Assembly: GCA_900467745.1 (NCBI GenBank) | Contig: UBQW01000011.1 | Span: 84,330 to 148,329, forward strand | Length of the DNA stretch: 64,000 nucleotides | Source: Hyphomicrobiales bacterium | GTDB taxonomy: Bacteria; Pseudomonadota; Alphaproteobacteria; Rhizobiales; Rhizobiaceae | Direction of reading: 5' to 3' | Shown here: positions 52,560 to 61,320 of the stretch, in pieces | Layout: each line of letters starts with the position of its first letter | Numbering within the stretch: position 1 is the stretch's first letter | Notes under the pieces: model-generated | Seen by the model: the letters and a program-made list of their open reading frames with translations, nothing else | Databases searched by the model: none | What the model was told of the DNA's origin: nothing | Translations under genes and position numbers: made by a program

Positions 52560-53504
52560 ATGCGATACGACCTCAATCTGCTGCCTGTTTTCGTCACCCT
52601 GATGGAAGAGCGCAATGTCACGCGCGCCGCCGACCGCCTGGGTATTACCCAGCCGGCGCTCTCCAATGCGCTGGCGCGGCTGCGCGTCGTCATGCGCGAT
52701 CCGCTTTTCGTGCGCGAGCGCTATGGGATGCAGCCGACGCAGATGGCGATGGAACTGGCGCCCGTGATCGCGACCGCGCTGGCGGCGATCGATGGGGCGG
52801 TGCTCGGGCAACAGGAGTTCGATCCCGTCGACGCCGATCTCTCCTTCACCATCGCGCCCAACAGCTATGTCGAATATGTGCTGATGCCCGCCATCGTCGC
52901 GAGGTTGCGCGAGACGGCGCCGGGGATCCGGCTTCGGCTGACGCCCTATGGCAACGACCTGATCGAGACCGGTGTCATGTCGGGCACGACGGCCATGGTG
53001 CTCGGCCGCATCGTCGAGCCGCCCGACAATCTGGTCGTGCAGCATCTGATGGACGAGGGGCTCGCCTGCGTGGTCAGGGCCGATCATCCCGAGATTTCGG
53101 ACAGCCTATCGAAGGAGCAGTACGAGCGTATGCGGCACGTCAACGTCGTGCCCCATGGCCGCTTGCGCGTCGGGCTGTTCCAGGCGCTCGAGCAGCGCGG
53201 GCTAAGGCGCGAGGTGTCGGTGTCGGTGACGCACTTCCTCGCCGTGCCGGAGATGATCGCGGTCACCGACTATTGCGCGACGCTGCCGCGGCTGATCTGC
53301 CGGCACCTGGCGGCCGACCCCAGGCTGAAGATCGTGCAGGCGCCCGTCGATCTCGGCAGTTTCCCCGTCGATCTCGCCTGGCACGTCCGCCACCGCAACG
53401 ACCCCGCCCACCGCTGGCTGCGCTCGCTGATTGCGGATGTGGCGCGCGAGGTTTCGGAGGTGCGGTGGACGCCCGGCGAGGGTGAGGGGGATTGGCCGGT
53501 TTGA
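52560..53504 (+). CDS. LysR family transcriptional regulator (NodD-like branch)
   Basis: A 314-residue regulator. It starts MRYDLNLLPVFVTLMEERNVTRAADRLGITQPALSNALARLR, the pattern of NodD/LeuO/NahR-like members, with the helix-turn-helix in residues 18-45. The C-terminal effector domain has FTIAPNSYVEYVLMPAIVARLRETAPGI. It is divergent from the SDR gene and probably controls it. GTG at 52545 is an alternative start. The inducer is unknown. Confidence 0.9.
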   Translation: MRYDLNLLPVFVTLMEERNVTRAADRLGITQPALSNALARLRVVMRDPLFVRERYGMQPTQMAMELAPVIATALAAIDGAVLGQQEFDPVDADLSFTIAPNSYVEYVLMPAIVARLRETAPGIRLRLTPYGNDLIETGVMSGTTAMVLGRIVEPPDNLVVQHLMDEGLACVVRADHPEISDSLSKEQYERMRHVNVVPHGRLRVGLFQALEQRGLRREVSVSVTHFLAVPEMIAVTDYCATLPRLICRHLAADPRLKIVQAPVDLGSFPVDLAWHVRHRNDPAHRWLRSLIADVAREVSEVRWTPGEGEGDWPV

Positions 53505-53542
53505 GGCTGCGTGGCGACGGCTTTTCGCCGAGATCGATGCCC

Positions 53543-53980
53543 TCAGTCCAGTTCCTGCGCAAGGCCGATCAATAGGCCGCCCGGACCTCTGATGTAGCAG
53601 AGCCGATAGGCGTCCTTGTATTGCACCAGCTCGCCTTCGAGCCGGGCGCCGCGTTTGCCGAGGCGTTTGAGCGTGTCGTCGATGTCATCGACGGCGAACA
53701 TGACGCGGAGATAGCCGAGAGCGTTGACCGGGGCGTCGCGGTGATCGGCGATGATTTCAGGCGAGATGAAGCGGGAGAGTTCGAGGCGGCTGTGGCCATC
53801 GGGCGTGCGCATCATGGCGATCTCGACTTGCTGATCGCCGAGCCCGGTGATGCGTCCGGCCCACTCGCCCTCGACCATGGTACGGCCCTCGAGTTCGAGG
53901 CCGAGTTCGCGGAAGAAATCGATCGTCTCATCGAGGTCATCGACGACGATGCCGACATTGTCCATGCGCTTGACTGCCAT
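53543..53980 (-). CDS. VOC (glyoxalase/bleomycin-resistance) family protein
   Basis: A 145-residue protein of the vicinal oxygen chelate fold: VGIVVDDLDETIDFFRELGLELEGR, HSRLELSRF, RVMFAVDDIDDTLKRLGKRGARLEG and CYIRGPGGLLIGLAQEL. Metal ligands of the family (His, Glu) are only partly evident. It is probably a dioxygenase, glyoxalase or fosfomycin/antibiotic-binding relative. The start at 53980 is supported by a normal family N-terminus. It follows the DUF2277 gene by 14 bases. Confidence 0.87.
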   Translation of the reverse strand: MAVKRMDNVGIVVDDLDETIDFFRELGLELEGRTMVEGEWAGRITGLGDQQVEIAMMRTPDGHSRLELSRFISPEIIADHRDAPVNALGYLRVMFAVDDIDDTLKRLGKRGARLEGELVQYKDAYRLCYIRGPGGLLIGLAQELD

Positions 53981-53994
53981 GCGTCCTGCTTCCC

Positions 53995-54261
53995 TTACGC
54001 GAAACGGAGTGCCGATTTCGCACGCGCCTTGGCGGCCACTTCCTCGCGGTCGCGCGGCGGTTGAGAGGTTTCCAGCGTGTCCAGGAGCTCTCGGGCGCAA
54101 GCGGCGATCGACGAAACGGCGGCCTCGAAGGCTTCCTCGTTGCGTTTGGATGGCTTGTTGGTGCCGCTCAGCTTGCGGACGAACTGGAGTGCCGCATCAT
54201 GAATTTCCGCGTCCGTTGCCGGCGGGTCGAAATTGAACAGGGGTTTGATGTTCCGGCACAT
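53995..54261 (-). CDS. DUF2277 family protein
   Basis: An 88-residue protein starting MCRNIKPLFNFDPPATDAEI, the exact signature of DUF2277, with FVRKLSGTNKPSKRNEEAF and a basic tail. It is a conserved small cytoplasmic protein of unknown function, and the N-terminal cysteine might bind metal. It lies 14 bases upstream of the VOC gene, likely in one operon. Confidence 0.92.
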   Translation of the reverse strand: MCRNIKPLFNFDPPATDAEIHDAALQFVRKLSGTNKPSKRNEEAFEAAVSSIAACARELLDTLETSQPPRDREEVAAKARAKSALRFA

Positions 54262-54366
54262 GCCTTGTCTCCCTTTCTTGTCATGCCGCCCGGTTGGCTG
54301 CGGCGTGACCTATAAGGGAAGCTAGGCGAGGAGGCGGCGATTGCAACGGCAGGCGATGTCAGCCGC

Positions 54367-54747
54367 TTACGGATAAAGATAATACCGCGTCCAGTCCTTG
54401 CGGGCGATGATCGCGCCGCGCTTGAAGGCGAAGGCGACGATGGACAGGTGGTCGGGGCTTGTCGTGCAGGCATAGGACAGGCGATACCAATCGCCGTTGC
54501 GGCGGAACACCGCGCCGTTAGCATCGACATGCACCGCCGTGCGCTTGGGATGCGAGAAGGTGTAGGAGATGACCTTGTCTGCCTGCAGGCGATCCATCGC
54601 CTCGATGTCGCATCGCTGGTCGAGCTGATCTGCCGGGGTGAGCTTCTTGATCTGGGTGATCGTTCTGCCGTCGAGCGCGAGCGCGTTGGTCGAAAGGGCC
54701 GAGATCGCGAAAAGGGCGAGGCCCATCTGGGGGAGTAGCTTTGCCAT
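54367..54747 (-). CDS. DUF930 exported protein
   Basis: A 126-residue protein with a signal peptide ending ALALD. The body fits DUF930: LDQRCDIEAMDRLQADKVISYTFSHPKR, FRRNGDWYRLSYACTTSPDH, then a final WTRYYLYP. Two cysteines may form a disulfide. It is a rhizobial family of unknown function, probably periplasmic. It is separated from the DUF2277 gene by 105 bases. Confidence 0.85.
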   Translation of the reverse strand: MAKLLPQMGLALFAISALSTNALALDGRTITQIKKLTPADQLDQRCDIEAMDRLQADKVISYTFSHPKRTAVHVDANGAVFRRNGDWYRLSYACTTSPDHLSIVAFAFKRGAIIARKDWTRYYLYP

Positions 54748-54996
54748 GCGGCGCGACTAGCATGCGCTTCAAAGCCCGATCAAGGGCAGAGCCGGACGTT
54801 TGTGCCCAGATCACGACATTGCTATTTCGGTGTCATCTCGCTCGTCCGGTCGAGTTCATCCGTCGCATCCGCCGCAATCGCGCGCGTGTCAAAACAAAAG
54901 CGCATCGGCGTCGCAAAAGAAACGTTGTGCCGCATTTCGATTTGCGATTTGTATGGCCGACGACAGGGGATTTTCCCCGCAAGGAGATGAAGGCGG

Positions 54997-56250
54997 ATGC
55001 GCAGATATTCGGTTTTTGCCGTGGCACGTGAGGCTCTGAGGGGCCACAAGGGCTGGGACAAGCAATGGACGTCGCCGGAGCCGCGCGCCGAATACGACGT
55101 CATCATCATCGGTGGCGGTGGACATGGCCTGGGCGCGGCCTATTACCTGGCCAAGGAGCACGGCATCACCAATGTCGCGGTGCTCGAAAAGGGCTGGCTC
55201 GGCGGCGGCAATACCGGCCGCAACACGACCATCATCCGCTCGAACTATCTCTATGAAGAGAGCATGCACATCTACGAGCATTCGATGAAGCTGTGGGAGA
55301 ACCTCTCGCAGGATCTCAACTACAATGTCATGTACTCGCCGCGCGGCGTGATGATGCTGTCGCATAATGTGCACGACCAGCAGTCCTTCAAGCGCCATAT
55401 CCATGCCAACCGTCTCTACGGCATCGACAATGAATGGCTGACGCCGGAGCAGGCGAAAGCTTATTGTCCGCCGCTCGATATCTCCGCCAGCGCTCGCTAC
55501 CCGATCAACGGTGCCGCGCTCCAGCGCCGCGGCGGCACGGCGCGCCACGATGCGGTTGCCTGGGGCTATGCGCGTGCGGCGTCCGATCGCGGCGTCCACA
55601 TCATCCAGAACTGCGAAGTGACTGGCATCCGCCGTGGCCCAGACGGTCGCGTCACCGGTGTCGAGACATCGCGCGGTTTCATCGGCGCCAAGAAGGTCGG
55701 CGTTTCTGCCGCCGGCCACACCACCACGGTCATGAAGATGGCCGATGTGCGCGTGCCGCTGCAATCGAGCCCGCTGCAGGCGCTGGTATCGGAACCGCTG
55801 AAGCCGATCTTCCCCTGCGTGGTCATGTCCAACACGGTGCATGCCTATATCTCGCAGTCCGACAAGGGCGAGCTCGTCATCGGCGCCGGCACCGACCAGT
55901 ATAATTCCTACAGCCAGACCGGCGGCCTGCAGATCATCACGCATACGCTCGATGCCATCTGCGAGCTCTTCCCGATGTTCCGCCGCGTCAAGATGATGCG
56001 CCAGTGGGGCGGTATCGTCGACAACACGCCGGATCGCTCGGCCATCCAGTCGAAGACGCCGGTTCCGGGGCTCTACGTCAACTGCGGCTGGGGCACCGGC
56101 GGCTTCAAGGCGACGCCGGGCTCGGCCAATCTCTTCGCGCACCTCATTGCCCGAGACGAGGCGCACAAGTTCAATGCCGGCCTGACGCTGGACCGCTTCC
56201 GCACCGGCCGTCTGATCGACGAAGCCGCCGCCGCAGCCGTCGCGCACTGA
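54997..56250 (+). CDS. soxB: Sarcosine oxidase beta subunit
   Basis: A 417-residue flavoprotein, the catalytic subunit of heterotetrameric sarcosine oxidase that demethylates sarcosine to glycine. The FAD loop is VIIIGGGGHGLGAAYYLAKEHG (from about residue 35). His184 in TARHDAVAWG lines up, as I recall, with the covalent FMN attachment histidine. The C-terminal end has GLYVNCGWGTGGFKATPGSA. It is first in soxBDAG. AAGGAG lies a little upstream of ATG 54997. Confidence 0.95.
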   Translation: MRRYSVFAVAREALRGHKGWDKQWTSPEPRAEYDVIIIGGGGHGLGAAYYLAKEHGITNVAVLEKGWLGGGNTGRNTTIIRSNYLYEESMHIYEHSMKLWENLSQDLNYNVMYSPRGVMMLSHNVHDQQSFKRHIHANRLYGIDNEWLTPEQAKAYCPPLDISASARYPINGAALQRRGGTARHDAVAWGYARAASDRGVHIIQNCEVTGIRRGPDGRVTGVETSRGFIGAKKVGVSAAGHTTTVMKMADVRVPLQSSPLQALVSEPLKPIFPCVVMSNTVHAYISQSDKGELVIGAGTDQYNSYSQTGGLQIITHTLDAICELFPMFRRVKMMRQWGGIVDNTPDRSAIQSKTPVPGLYVNCGWGTGGFKATPGSANLFAHLIARDEAHKFNAGLTLDRFRTGRLIDEAAAAAVAH

Positions 56251-56262
56251 CACGAGGACATC

Positions 56263-56604
56263 ATGCTTCTTATCTATTGCCCATACTGTCAGGAAGAGCG
56301 CTCCGAGCTCGAATTCCGCGGCGCCGGCGATGCGCATATCGTTCGCCCGACCAATATCGCCGAGATCTCCGACGAACAGTTCGAGGAGTTCTTCTTCCTG
56401 CGCGACAACCCGAAGGGGCTGATCTTCGAACGCTGGCGCCACCAGCACGGATGCGGTCGCTTCTTTAACGCGGCGCGCGACACGATCAGCGACAAGTTCA
56501 TCATGACGTACAAGGCCGGCGAGCCGAAGCCCGATATCGGTGCTGCGGCTGCGCCCCATGCTCCCGTCGAGACCTATGAGCAGCTCGAAGGAGAAGCGAA
56601 ATGA
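56263..56604 (+). CDS. soxD: Sarcosine oxidase delta subunit
   Basis: A 113-residue small subunit: MLLIYCPYCQEERSELEFR supplies two zinc cysteines, and HGCGRFFNAARDT supplies the His/Cys pair. It is longer than the usual 90-100 residues by a C-terminal Ala/Glu-rich tail. It overlaps soxA by four bases (ATGA). Confidence 0.95.
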   Translation: MLLIYCPYCQEERSELEFRGAGDAHIVRPTNIAEISDEQFEEFFFLRDNPKGLIFERWRHQHGCGRFFNAARDTISDKFIMTYKAGEPKPDIGAAAAPHAPVETYEQLEGEAK

Positions 56605-59594
56605 GCGCTGCGAACCGTATATCAGGCAAGGGCCGCCTGACGCCCGCCAAGACCGCGCGCTTCACCTTCGACGGCAAGACCTATACCGCGCTCGAGGGCG
56701 ACACCGTCGCCTCGGCGCTGATTGCCAACAACATCCATCTGGTCGGCCGCTCGTTCAAGTATCACCGCCCGCGCGGCATTTTGTCGGCCGGGGCCGAGGA
56801 GCCGAACGCGCTGATCGACGTGTCGCGTGACGCCGCCCGCAAGCAGCCGAACGTGCGCGCCACGGTGCAGGAAGTGTTCGACGGCATGATCGTCGAATCG
56901 CAGAACCGCTTCCCGTCGCTCTCCTTCGACATCGGCGGCATCAACAACCTGCTCTCGCCCTTCTTCGCGGCCGGCTTCTACTACAAGACCTTCATGTGGC
57001 CGAAGGCCGCCTGGAAGAGCCTCTATGAGCCGATCATCCGCCGCGCGGCCGGCCTCGGCGTCGCGCCGAAGGAAGCCGATCCCGATCACTATGCGGGTCG
57101 TTACGCGCATTGCGACGTGCTCGTTGTCGGCGCCGGTGTGGCTGGTCTTTCGGCGGCATTGGCCGCGGCGCAGACCGGCGCCAAGGTCATCCTCTGCGAC
57201 GAGCAGGCTGATGTCGGCGGCGCGCTGCGCTACGATAGCGGCGTGACGATCGACGGCCTTTCCGGCTACGAGTGGGCGCAGAAGACGGTTGCGGCTCTGA
57301 AGGCGATGGACAATGTGCAGGTTCTCACCCGCACCACCGCGTTCGGCTATTACAACCACAATTTCGTCGGCCTCGCCGAGCGCGTGACCGACCATGTCGC
57401 GAACCCCAGCCGCCATCTGCCGCGCGAGCGTCTGTGGCAGCTGCGCGCCAAGCGCGTCATCCTCGCCAATGGCGCCATCGAGCGCCACATGGTGTTCCCG
57501 AACAACGACCGCCCGGGCATCATGCTGGCATCCGCCGCGCGCATGTATCTCAACCAGTACGGCGTCGCCGTCGGCCAGAAGGTCGGCGTCTATACGGCGC
57601 ACGACTCGGCCTATGAGGCAGCCTTCGATCTGAAGCGCGCCGGCGTCGAGATCGCGGCGATCGTGGATTGCCGGCAGACGCCGGGTGCTGATGTTCTGGC
57701 CGAGGCCCGTTCGCTCGGCATCGATGTTCTCTCTGGCCAGTCGGTCGTCAACACCTCCGGCAAGCTGCGCATCGCGTCGATGACGGTTGCGCGCAACGGC
57801 GGCGGTTCGCCGCGCAAGATCGCGGTCGATGCTCTGCTGGTCTCCGCCGGCTGGACGCCTTCGGTGCATCTGTTCTCGCAGTCGCGCGGCAAGGTGAAGT
57901 TCGAGCCGGAGACGCAGCGCTTCCTGCCCGGCACCTATGCGCAGGATTGCCTCTCCGTCGGCGCCTGCAACGGCACCGACGACCTGCAGCGGACGATCGA
58001 GGAATCGCTGGCAGCCGGCGAACTGATGGCGCAGGCAGCTGGCAAGGCGTCGGCGGGCAAGATCAGCATCTCGGCCGAGCAGGCGCATCAATGGACCGGC
58101 GGCATGATCGGTGCGGCGGAAGGAGCGGGTCCTGAGACCAGCGCCAAGGCCTTCATTGATTTCCAGCACGACGTCTGCGCCAAGGATATCCGCCTTGCGG
58201 TGCGCGAGGGGATGCACTCGATCGAGCACATCAAGCGCTTCACCACCAACGGCATGGCGTCCGACCAGGGCAAGCTCTCCAACATGCACGGTCTGGCGAT
58301 TGCCGCCGAGATGCTGGGCAAGGAGATCCCGCAGGTCGGTCTCACCACCTTCCGCGCGCCCTATACGCCGGTGACCTACGGCACGCTGATCGCGCATTCG
58401 CGTGGCGAGCTGTTCGATCCGACGCGCAAGACGCCGCTGCACCAGTGGGAAGAAGCCCAGGGTGCGGTGTTCGAGGATGTCGGCAACTGGAAGCGTGCGT
58501 GGTTCTACCCGCGTGCCGGCGAAACCATGCACCAGGCGGTCGCGCGCGAATGCAAGACGGCGCGCGATGTGGCCGGCGTGTTCGATGCCTCGACGCTCGG
58601 CAAGATCGAGGTCGTCGGCCCTGACGCCGCCGAGTTCATGAACCTGATGTATACCAACGCCTGGGACACGCTGAAGCCGGGCAAGTGCCGCTACGGCATC
58701 ATGACCCGCGACGATGGCTTCGTTTATGACGACGGCGTCGTCGGGCGTCTGGCCGACGATCGCTTCCACGTGACGACGACGACGGGCGGCGCGCCGCGCG
58801 TGTTGAACCACATGGAAGACTATCTGCAGACCGAGTTCCCGCATCTGAAGGTGTGGCTGACGTCTGTGACCGAGCAGTGGGCGGTCATCGCCGTGCAGGG
58901 TCCGAAGGCGCGCGAGATCATCGCGCCGCTGGTCGAAGGCGTCGATATCTCCAACGAGGCCTTCCCGCATATGAGCGTTGCCGAGTGCACGGTCATGGGC
59001 GTTCCGGCCCGTCTCTTCCGCGTGTCGTTTACCGGCGAAACCGGCTTTGAAATCAACGTGCCGGCCGATTACGGCCAGTCGGTTCTCGAAGCGGTCTGGG
59101 CCAATGCCGAACCGCTCGGCGCCTGCGTCTACGGCACCGAGACGATGCACGTTCTTCGCGCCGAGAAGGGCTACATCATCGTCGGCCAGGATACGGATGG
59201 CACCGTGACCCCTGACGATGCCGGCCTCAACTGGGCGGTATCGAAGAAGAAGACCGACTTCGTCGGCATTCGCGGCCTGAAGCGGCCGGATTTGGTCAAG
59301 GAAGGCCGCAAGCAGCTGGTCGGCCTCGTCACCAAGGATCCGACGCTGGTGCTCGAAGAGGGCGCGCAGGTCGTCGCCAACCCGAACGAGCCGAAGCCGA
59401 TGACGATGCTGGGTCACGTGACCTCGTCCTACTGGTCGGAAAACCTCGGCAAGTCGATCGCGTTCGCGCTGGTCGCCGGTGGCCGCAAGCGCATGGGCGA
59501 GACGCTCTATGTGCCGATGCCCGACAAGACGATCGCGGTCGAGGTGACGGATATGGTGTTCTTTGACAAGGAAGGAGGCCGCATCAATGGCTGA
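56601..59594 (+). CDS. soxA: Sarcosine oxidase alpha subunit
   Basis: A 997-residue subunit. The N-terminal 2Fe-2S-like fold (residues 14-100, FTFDGKTYTALEGDTVASAL ... SFKYHRPRGI) is followed by a pyridine-nucleotide disulfide oxidoreductase domain (DVLVVGAGVAGLSAALAAAQTG near 175) and a C-terminal GcvT/aminomethyltransferase fold that binds tetrahydrofolate and takes up the methyl group as methylene-THF. AAGGAG seven bases before ATG 56601 supports the start. The length matches the family. Confidence 0.96.
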   Translation: MSAANRISGKGRLTPAKTARFTFDGKTYTALEGDTVASALIANNIHLVGRSFKYHRPRGILSAGAEEPNALIDVSRDAARKQPNVRATVQEVFDGMIVESQNRFPSLSFDIGGINNLLSPFFAAGFYYKTFMWPKAAWKSLYEPIIRRAAGLGVAPKEADPDHYAGRYAHCDVLVVGAGVAGLSAALAAAQTGAKVILCDEQADVGGALRYDSGVTIDGLSGYEWAQKTVAALKAMDNVQVLTRTTAFGYYNHNFVGLAERVTDHVANPSRHLPRERLWQLRAKRVILANGAIERHMVFPNNDRPGIMLASAARMYLNQYGVAVGQKVGVYTAHDSAYEAAFDLKRAGVEIAAIVDCRQTPGADVLAEARSLGIDVLSGQSVVNTSGKLRIASMTVARNGGGSPRKIAVDALLVSAGWTPSVHLFSQSRGKVKFEPETQRFLPGTYAQDCLSVGACNGTDDLQRTIEESLAAGELMAQAAGKASAGKISISAEQAHQWTGGMIGAAEGAGPETSAKAFIDFQHDVCAKDIRLAVREGMHSIEHIKRFTTNGMASDQGKLSNMHGLAIAAEMLGKEIPQVGLTTFRAPYTPVTYGTLIAHSRGELFDPTRKTPLHQWEEAQGAVFEDVGNWKRAWFYPRAGETMHQAVARECKTARDVAGVFDASTLGKIEVVGPDAAEFMNLMYTNAWDTLKPGKCRYGIMTRDDGFVYDDGVVGRLADDRFHVTTTTGGAPRVLNHMEDYLQTEFPHLKVWLTSVTEQWAVIAVQGPKAREIIAPLVEGVDISNEAFPHMSVAECTVMGVPARLFRVSFTGETGFEINVPADYGQSVLEAVWANAEPLGACVYGTETMHVLRAEKGYIIVGQDTDGTVTPDDAGLNWAVSKKKTDFVGIRGLKRPDLVKEGRKQLVGLVTKDPTLVLEEGAQVVANPNEPKPMTMLGHVTSSYWSENLGKSIAFALVAGGRKRMGETLYVPMPDKTIAVEVTDMVFFDKEGGRING

Positions 59595-60135
59595 TACGGC
59601 AGTTCGCACATCCGTTCTCACGGGCAAGCAGGGCGGTTCGGCCAGCGTACGGCTGACGGCAGCACCTCACGCCACGCGCGTCGCACTGCGCGCTCCCGCG
59701 GAAGCGCTTTCGGCTCTCTCGTCGGCGCTCGGCGTCACCATTCCCGACGCGCCGAAGACCTCTGGCCGCAAGGGCGGCCGCGCAGCACTCTGGCTCGGGC
59801 CTGACGAATGGTTGGTCATCGACGAGAGCGGCGCCGACCTGATGGGCGCGCTGAAGGATGTGGGCGTCGTGCATTCGGCAACTGACGTCTCGCACCGCAA
59901 TGTCGCGATCATCGTCTCCGGACCGGGTGCCGAAACGACGATCTCCACGGGCTGCCCGCAGGACCTCTCGCTCGAAGCCTTCCCCGTCGGCGCCTGCTCG
60001 CGCACGCTGTTCGGCAAGGCCGAGATCGTGCTCTTCCGCACCGAGGAGGATACGTTCCGGGTGGAATGCTGGCGCTCCTTCGCGGACTTCGTCTTCTGCC
60101 TGCTCGCCGAGGGCGCCGAGGATGCGGGGCACTGA
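59587..60135 (+). CDS. soxG: Sarcosine oxidase gamma subunit
   Basis: A 182-residue subunit: RKGGRAALWLGPDEWLVIDESG, HSATDVSHRNVAIIVSGPGAETTISTGCPQDLSLEAFP and FGKAEIVLFRTEEDTFRVECWRSFADF, as in other SoxG. It starts eight bases inside soxA. It ends the operon; no purU or folate gene follows directly. Confidence 0.94.
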   Translation: MADTAVRTSVLTGKQGGSASVRLTAAPHATRVALRAPAEALSALSSALGVTIPDAPKTSGRKGGRAALWLGPDEWLVIDESGADLMGALKDVGVVHSATDVSHRNVAIIVSGPGAETTISTGCPQDLSLEAFPVGACSRTLFGKAEIVLFRTEEDTFRVECWRSFADFVFCLLAEGAEDAGH

Positions 60136-60159
60136 GCTTCGCCGTGTTGTGATTATGCG

Positions 60160-60197
60160 ATCGGGGACGGTGCCAGCGCGCCGTCCCCGATTTGGTT
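60160..60197 (+). terminator. Terminator of soxBDAG
   Basis: An 11-bp GC-rich stem ATCGGGGACGG / CCGTCCCCGAT with a ten-base loop and a T-rich tail (TTGGTTTT), 24 bases after the soxG stop. Confidence 0.85.
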
Positions 60198-60291
60198 TTG
60201 GTTATGCCCAAGGCCCTGAGGACCGGCAGGCGACGCCAACCGCATCAGCAATTTATAACGTCGACGTAGCCAGTGGATGCCATCGCCAGCA

Positions 60292-60462
60292 TCACGTTCG
60301 CCGATCTTTCAAGGCCTGCGATAAGATCGGCTTGGTCAGATCGACGTCCTTGCGAATCTTCAGGTCGCTATCCTTCAAAGCGCCCGCACCACGCACAGTG
60401 ACGGTTTTCCCGGTCTTTGTGTCGCGAACGGTAACAGCCGATTGTGCCGAGGATTTTGCCAT
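60292..60462 (-). CDS. 56-residue basic protein
   Basis: MAKSSAQSAVTVRDTKTGKTVTVRG ... DLKIRKDVDLTKPILSQALKDRRT. It is very basic (Lys/Arg-rich) and has no helix of membrane length. The start at 60462 is chosen because a longer frame to 60576 lacks a site. A TATACT motif lies about eight bases upstream and may be a -10 of a leaderless transcript. Function unknown. Confidence 0.5.
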   Translation of the reverse strand: MAKSSAQSAVTVRDTKTGKTVTVRGAGALKDSDLKIRKDVDLTKPILSQALKDRRT

Positions 60463-60542
60463 GTGCTCAGTATAGTCGATCCGCGTGGGGAAGGCGACTT
60501 CAACTTTTGGGTGTGTTTCAAGTGAATGCTCTCTAGGGTTGG

Positions 60543-60668
60543 CTACTCGCCCGGCTGATCGCGATGCTTGCGCCATTCGCGTTCGTGCAGCAGGAAGGCG
60601 ATATAGGCGAGGGCCGCGATGATGGCGGGCAGGCCGAATGAGATGAAGAATAAGGCGCCAGTATTCAT
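60543..60668 (-). CDS. 41-residue single-helix membrane protein, copy B
   Basis: MNTGALFFISFGLPAIIAAL followed by AYIAFLLHEREWRKHRDQPGE: one membrane helix and a charged tail. It is 35 of 41 identical to copy A at 60935-61060. Tail residues HEREWRKHRDQPGE are identical in A and B. It is probably in the same operon as the rest of the cluster. No family name. Confidence 0.75.
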   Translation of the reverse strand: MNTGALFFISFGLPAIIAALAYIAFLLHEREWRKHRDQPGE

Positions 60669-60744
60669 GGTCTGAGCCCTTTCAACGTTCTGGCCAGAGA
60701 ATTTAATAGCGCGGCGACAAAAGCCAATCTGCAAAGCAGCTGGC
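60664..60744 (-). pseudogene. Duplicated 3' fragment of the 77-residue membrane protein gene
   Basis: This stretch is clearly homologous to 61056-61140, the 3' end of the 77-codon gene (identical runs such as GGGCTCAGACCATGAATAC at the junction). One base is missing after TTGGCTTTTG and three bases further on, so the copy is frameshifted. It marks the left edge of a tandem duplication of this fragment plus the following 41-codon gene. Confidence 0.75.
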
Positions 60745-60775
60745 TCAAGGCTCGGCGGGCTTTGCCTTAGCTGAT

Positions 60776-60895
60776 CTACTCGCCCGGCTCGCTATGATGA
60801 CGCTTGATGTCCCACATGTGCAAGCGCATGGCGATGTAGCCGAGTACGATCACGACTGCCGGTGTGACGACAAAAGCAAATGTCCAATCGCTCAT
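60776..60895 (-). CDS. 39-residue single-helix membrane protein, copy C
   Basis: MSDWTFAFVVTPAVVIVLGY followed by IAMRLHMWDIKRHHSEPGE. It shares the PAxxxxLxYxAxxxH ... KxHxxxPGE pattern with copies A and B but is much more diverged. It lies between them, in the same direction. The stop is TAG as in A and B. A weak GGGA precedes the ATG. Confidence 0.7.
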   Translation of the reverse strand: MSDWTFAFVVTPAVVIVLGYIAMRLHMWDIKRHHSEPGE

Positions 60896-60934
60896 CGATC
60901 GATCCCATTCAGAACGTGTCTTATCGGTAGACTA

Positions 60935-61060
60935 CTACTCGCCCGGCTGATCGCGATGCTTGCGCCACTCGCGCTCGTGCCACAGAACCGCAGCATAGGC
61001 GAGGATGGCGATAATGGCCGGGAGCCCGAATGATACGAACAATAAGGCACCAGTATTCAT
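60935..61060 (-). CDS. 41-residue single-helix membrane protein, copy A
   Basis: MNTGALLFVSFGLPAIIAIL followed by AYAAVLWHEREWRKHRDQPGE. One helix (residues 5-27) and a basic-acidic tail ending PGE. The start overlaps the stop of the 77-codon gene (ATGA), giving tight coupling. It is the first of three related microproteins. Confidence 0.78.
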   Translation of the reverse strand: MNTGALLFVSFGLPAIIAILAYAAVLWHEREWRKHRDQPGE

Positions 61061-61290
61061 GGTCTGAGCCCCTTCAGCGTTCTTCTCGCCAAAGAATGTA
61101 ATATCGCGGCGAGCAAAAGCCAACCTGCGAAGTAGCTGGCAAGCCACCAGCTATATATCTGAATGAAATTGCCGATCCCGTAGAGCACGCCGGCGATCGG
61201 CGTGACGATGCCGACGGTGAAACAGGCGGTGGATGCCCGGTCCAGCGCGTTGGCCAGGAGCTTGATCTGTTCATTCTCAACCAAGCTCAT
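61057..61290 (-). CDS. 77-residue two-helix membrane protein
   Basis: MSLVENEQIKLLANALDRAS followed by two helices (TACFTVGIVTPIAGVLYGIG and IYSWWLASYFAGWLLLAAIL) and a basic end, ARRTLKGLRP. GGAGGGCGGCG before ATG 61290 is a strong site. It leads the microprotein cluster. Its 3' end has been duplicated at 60664-60744. Family unknown. Confidence 0.78.
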   Translation of the reverse strand: MSLVENEQIKLLANALDRASTACFTVGIVTPIAGVLYGIGNFIQIYSWWLASYFAGWLLLAAILHSLARRTLKGLRP

Positions 61291-61320
61291 CGCCGCCCTC
61301 CGCGCGCTATATGGCCCCGC

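Noticed and set aside
56622..59627. 1001-codon open frame on the minus strand opposite soxA
   Set aside because: A GC-rich antisense shadow: soxA has clear domains, whereas the antisense product is Arg/Asp/His-rich with no motif or ribosome site.
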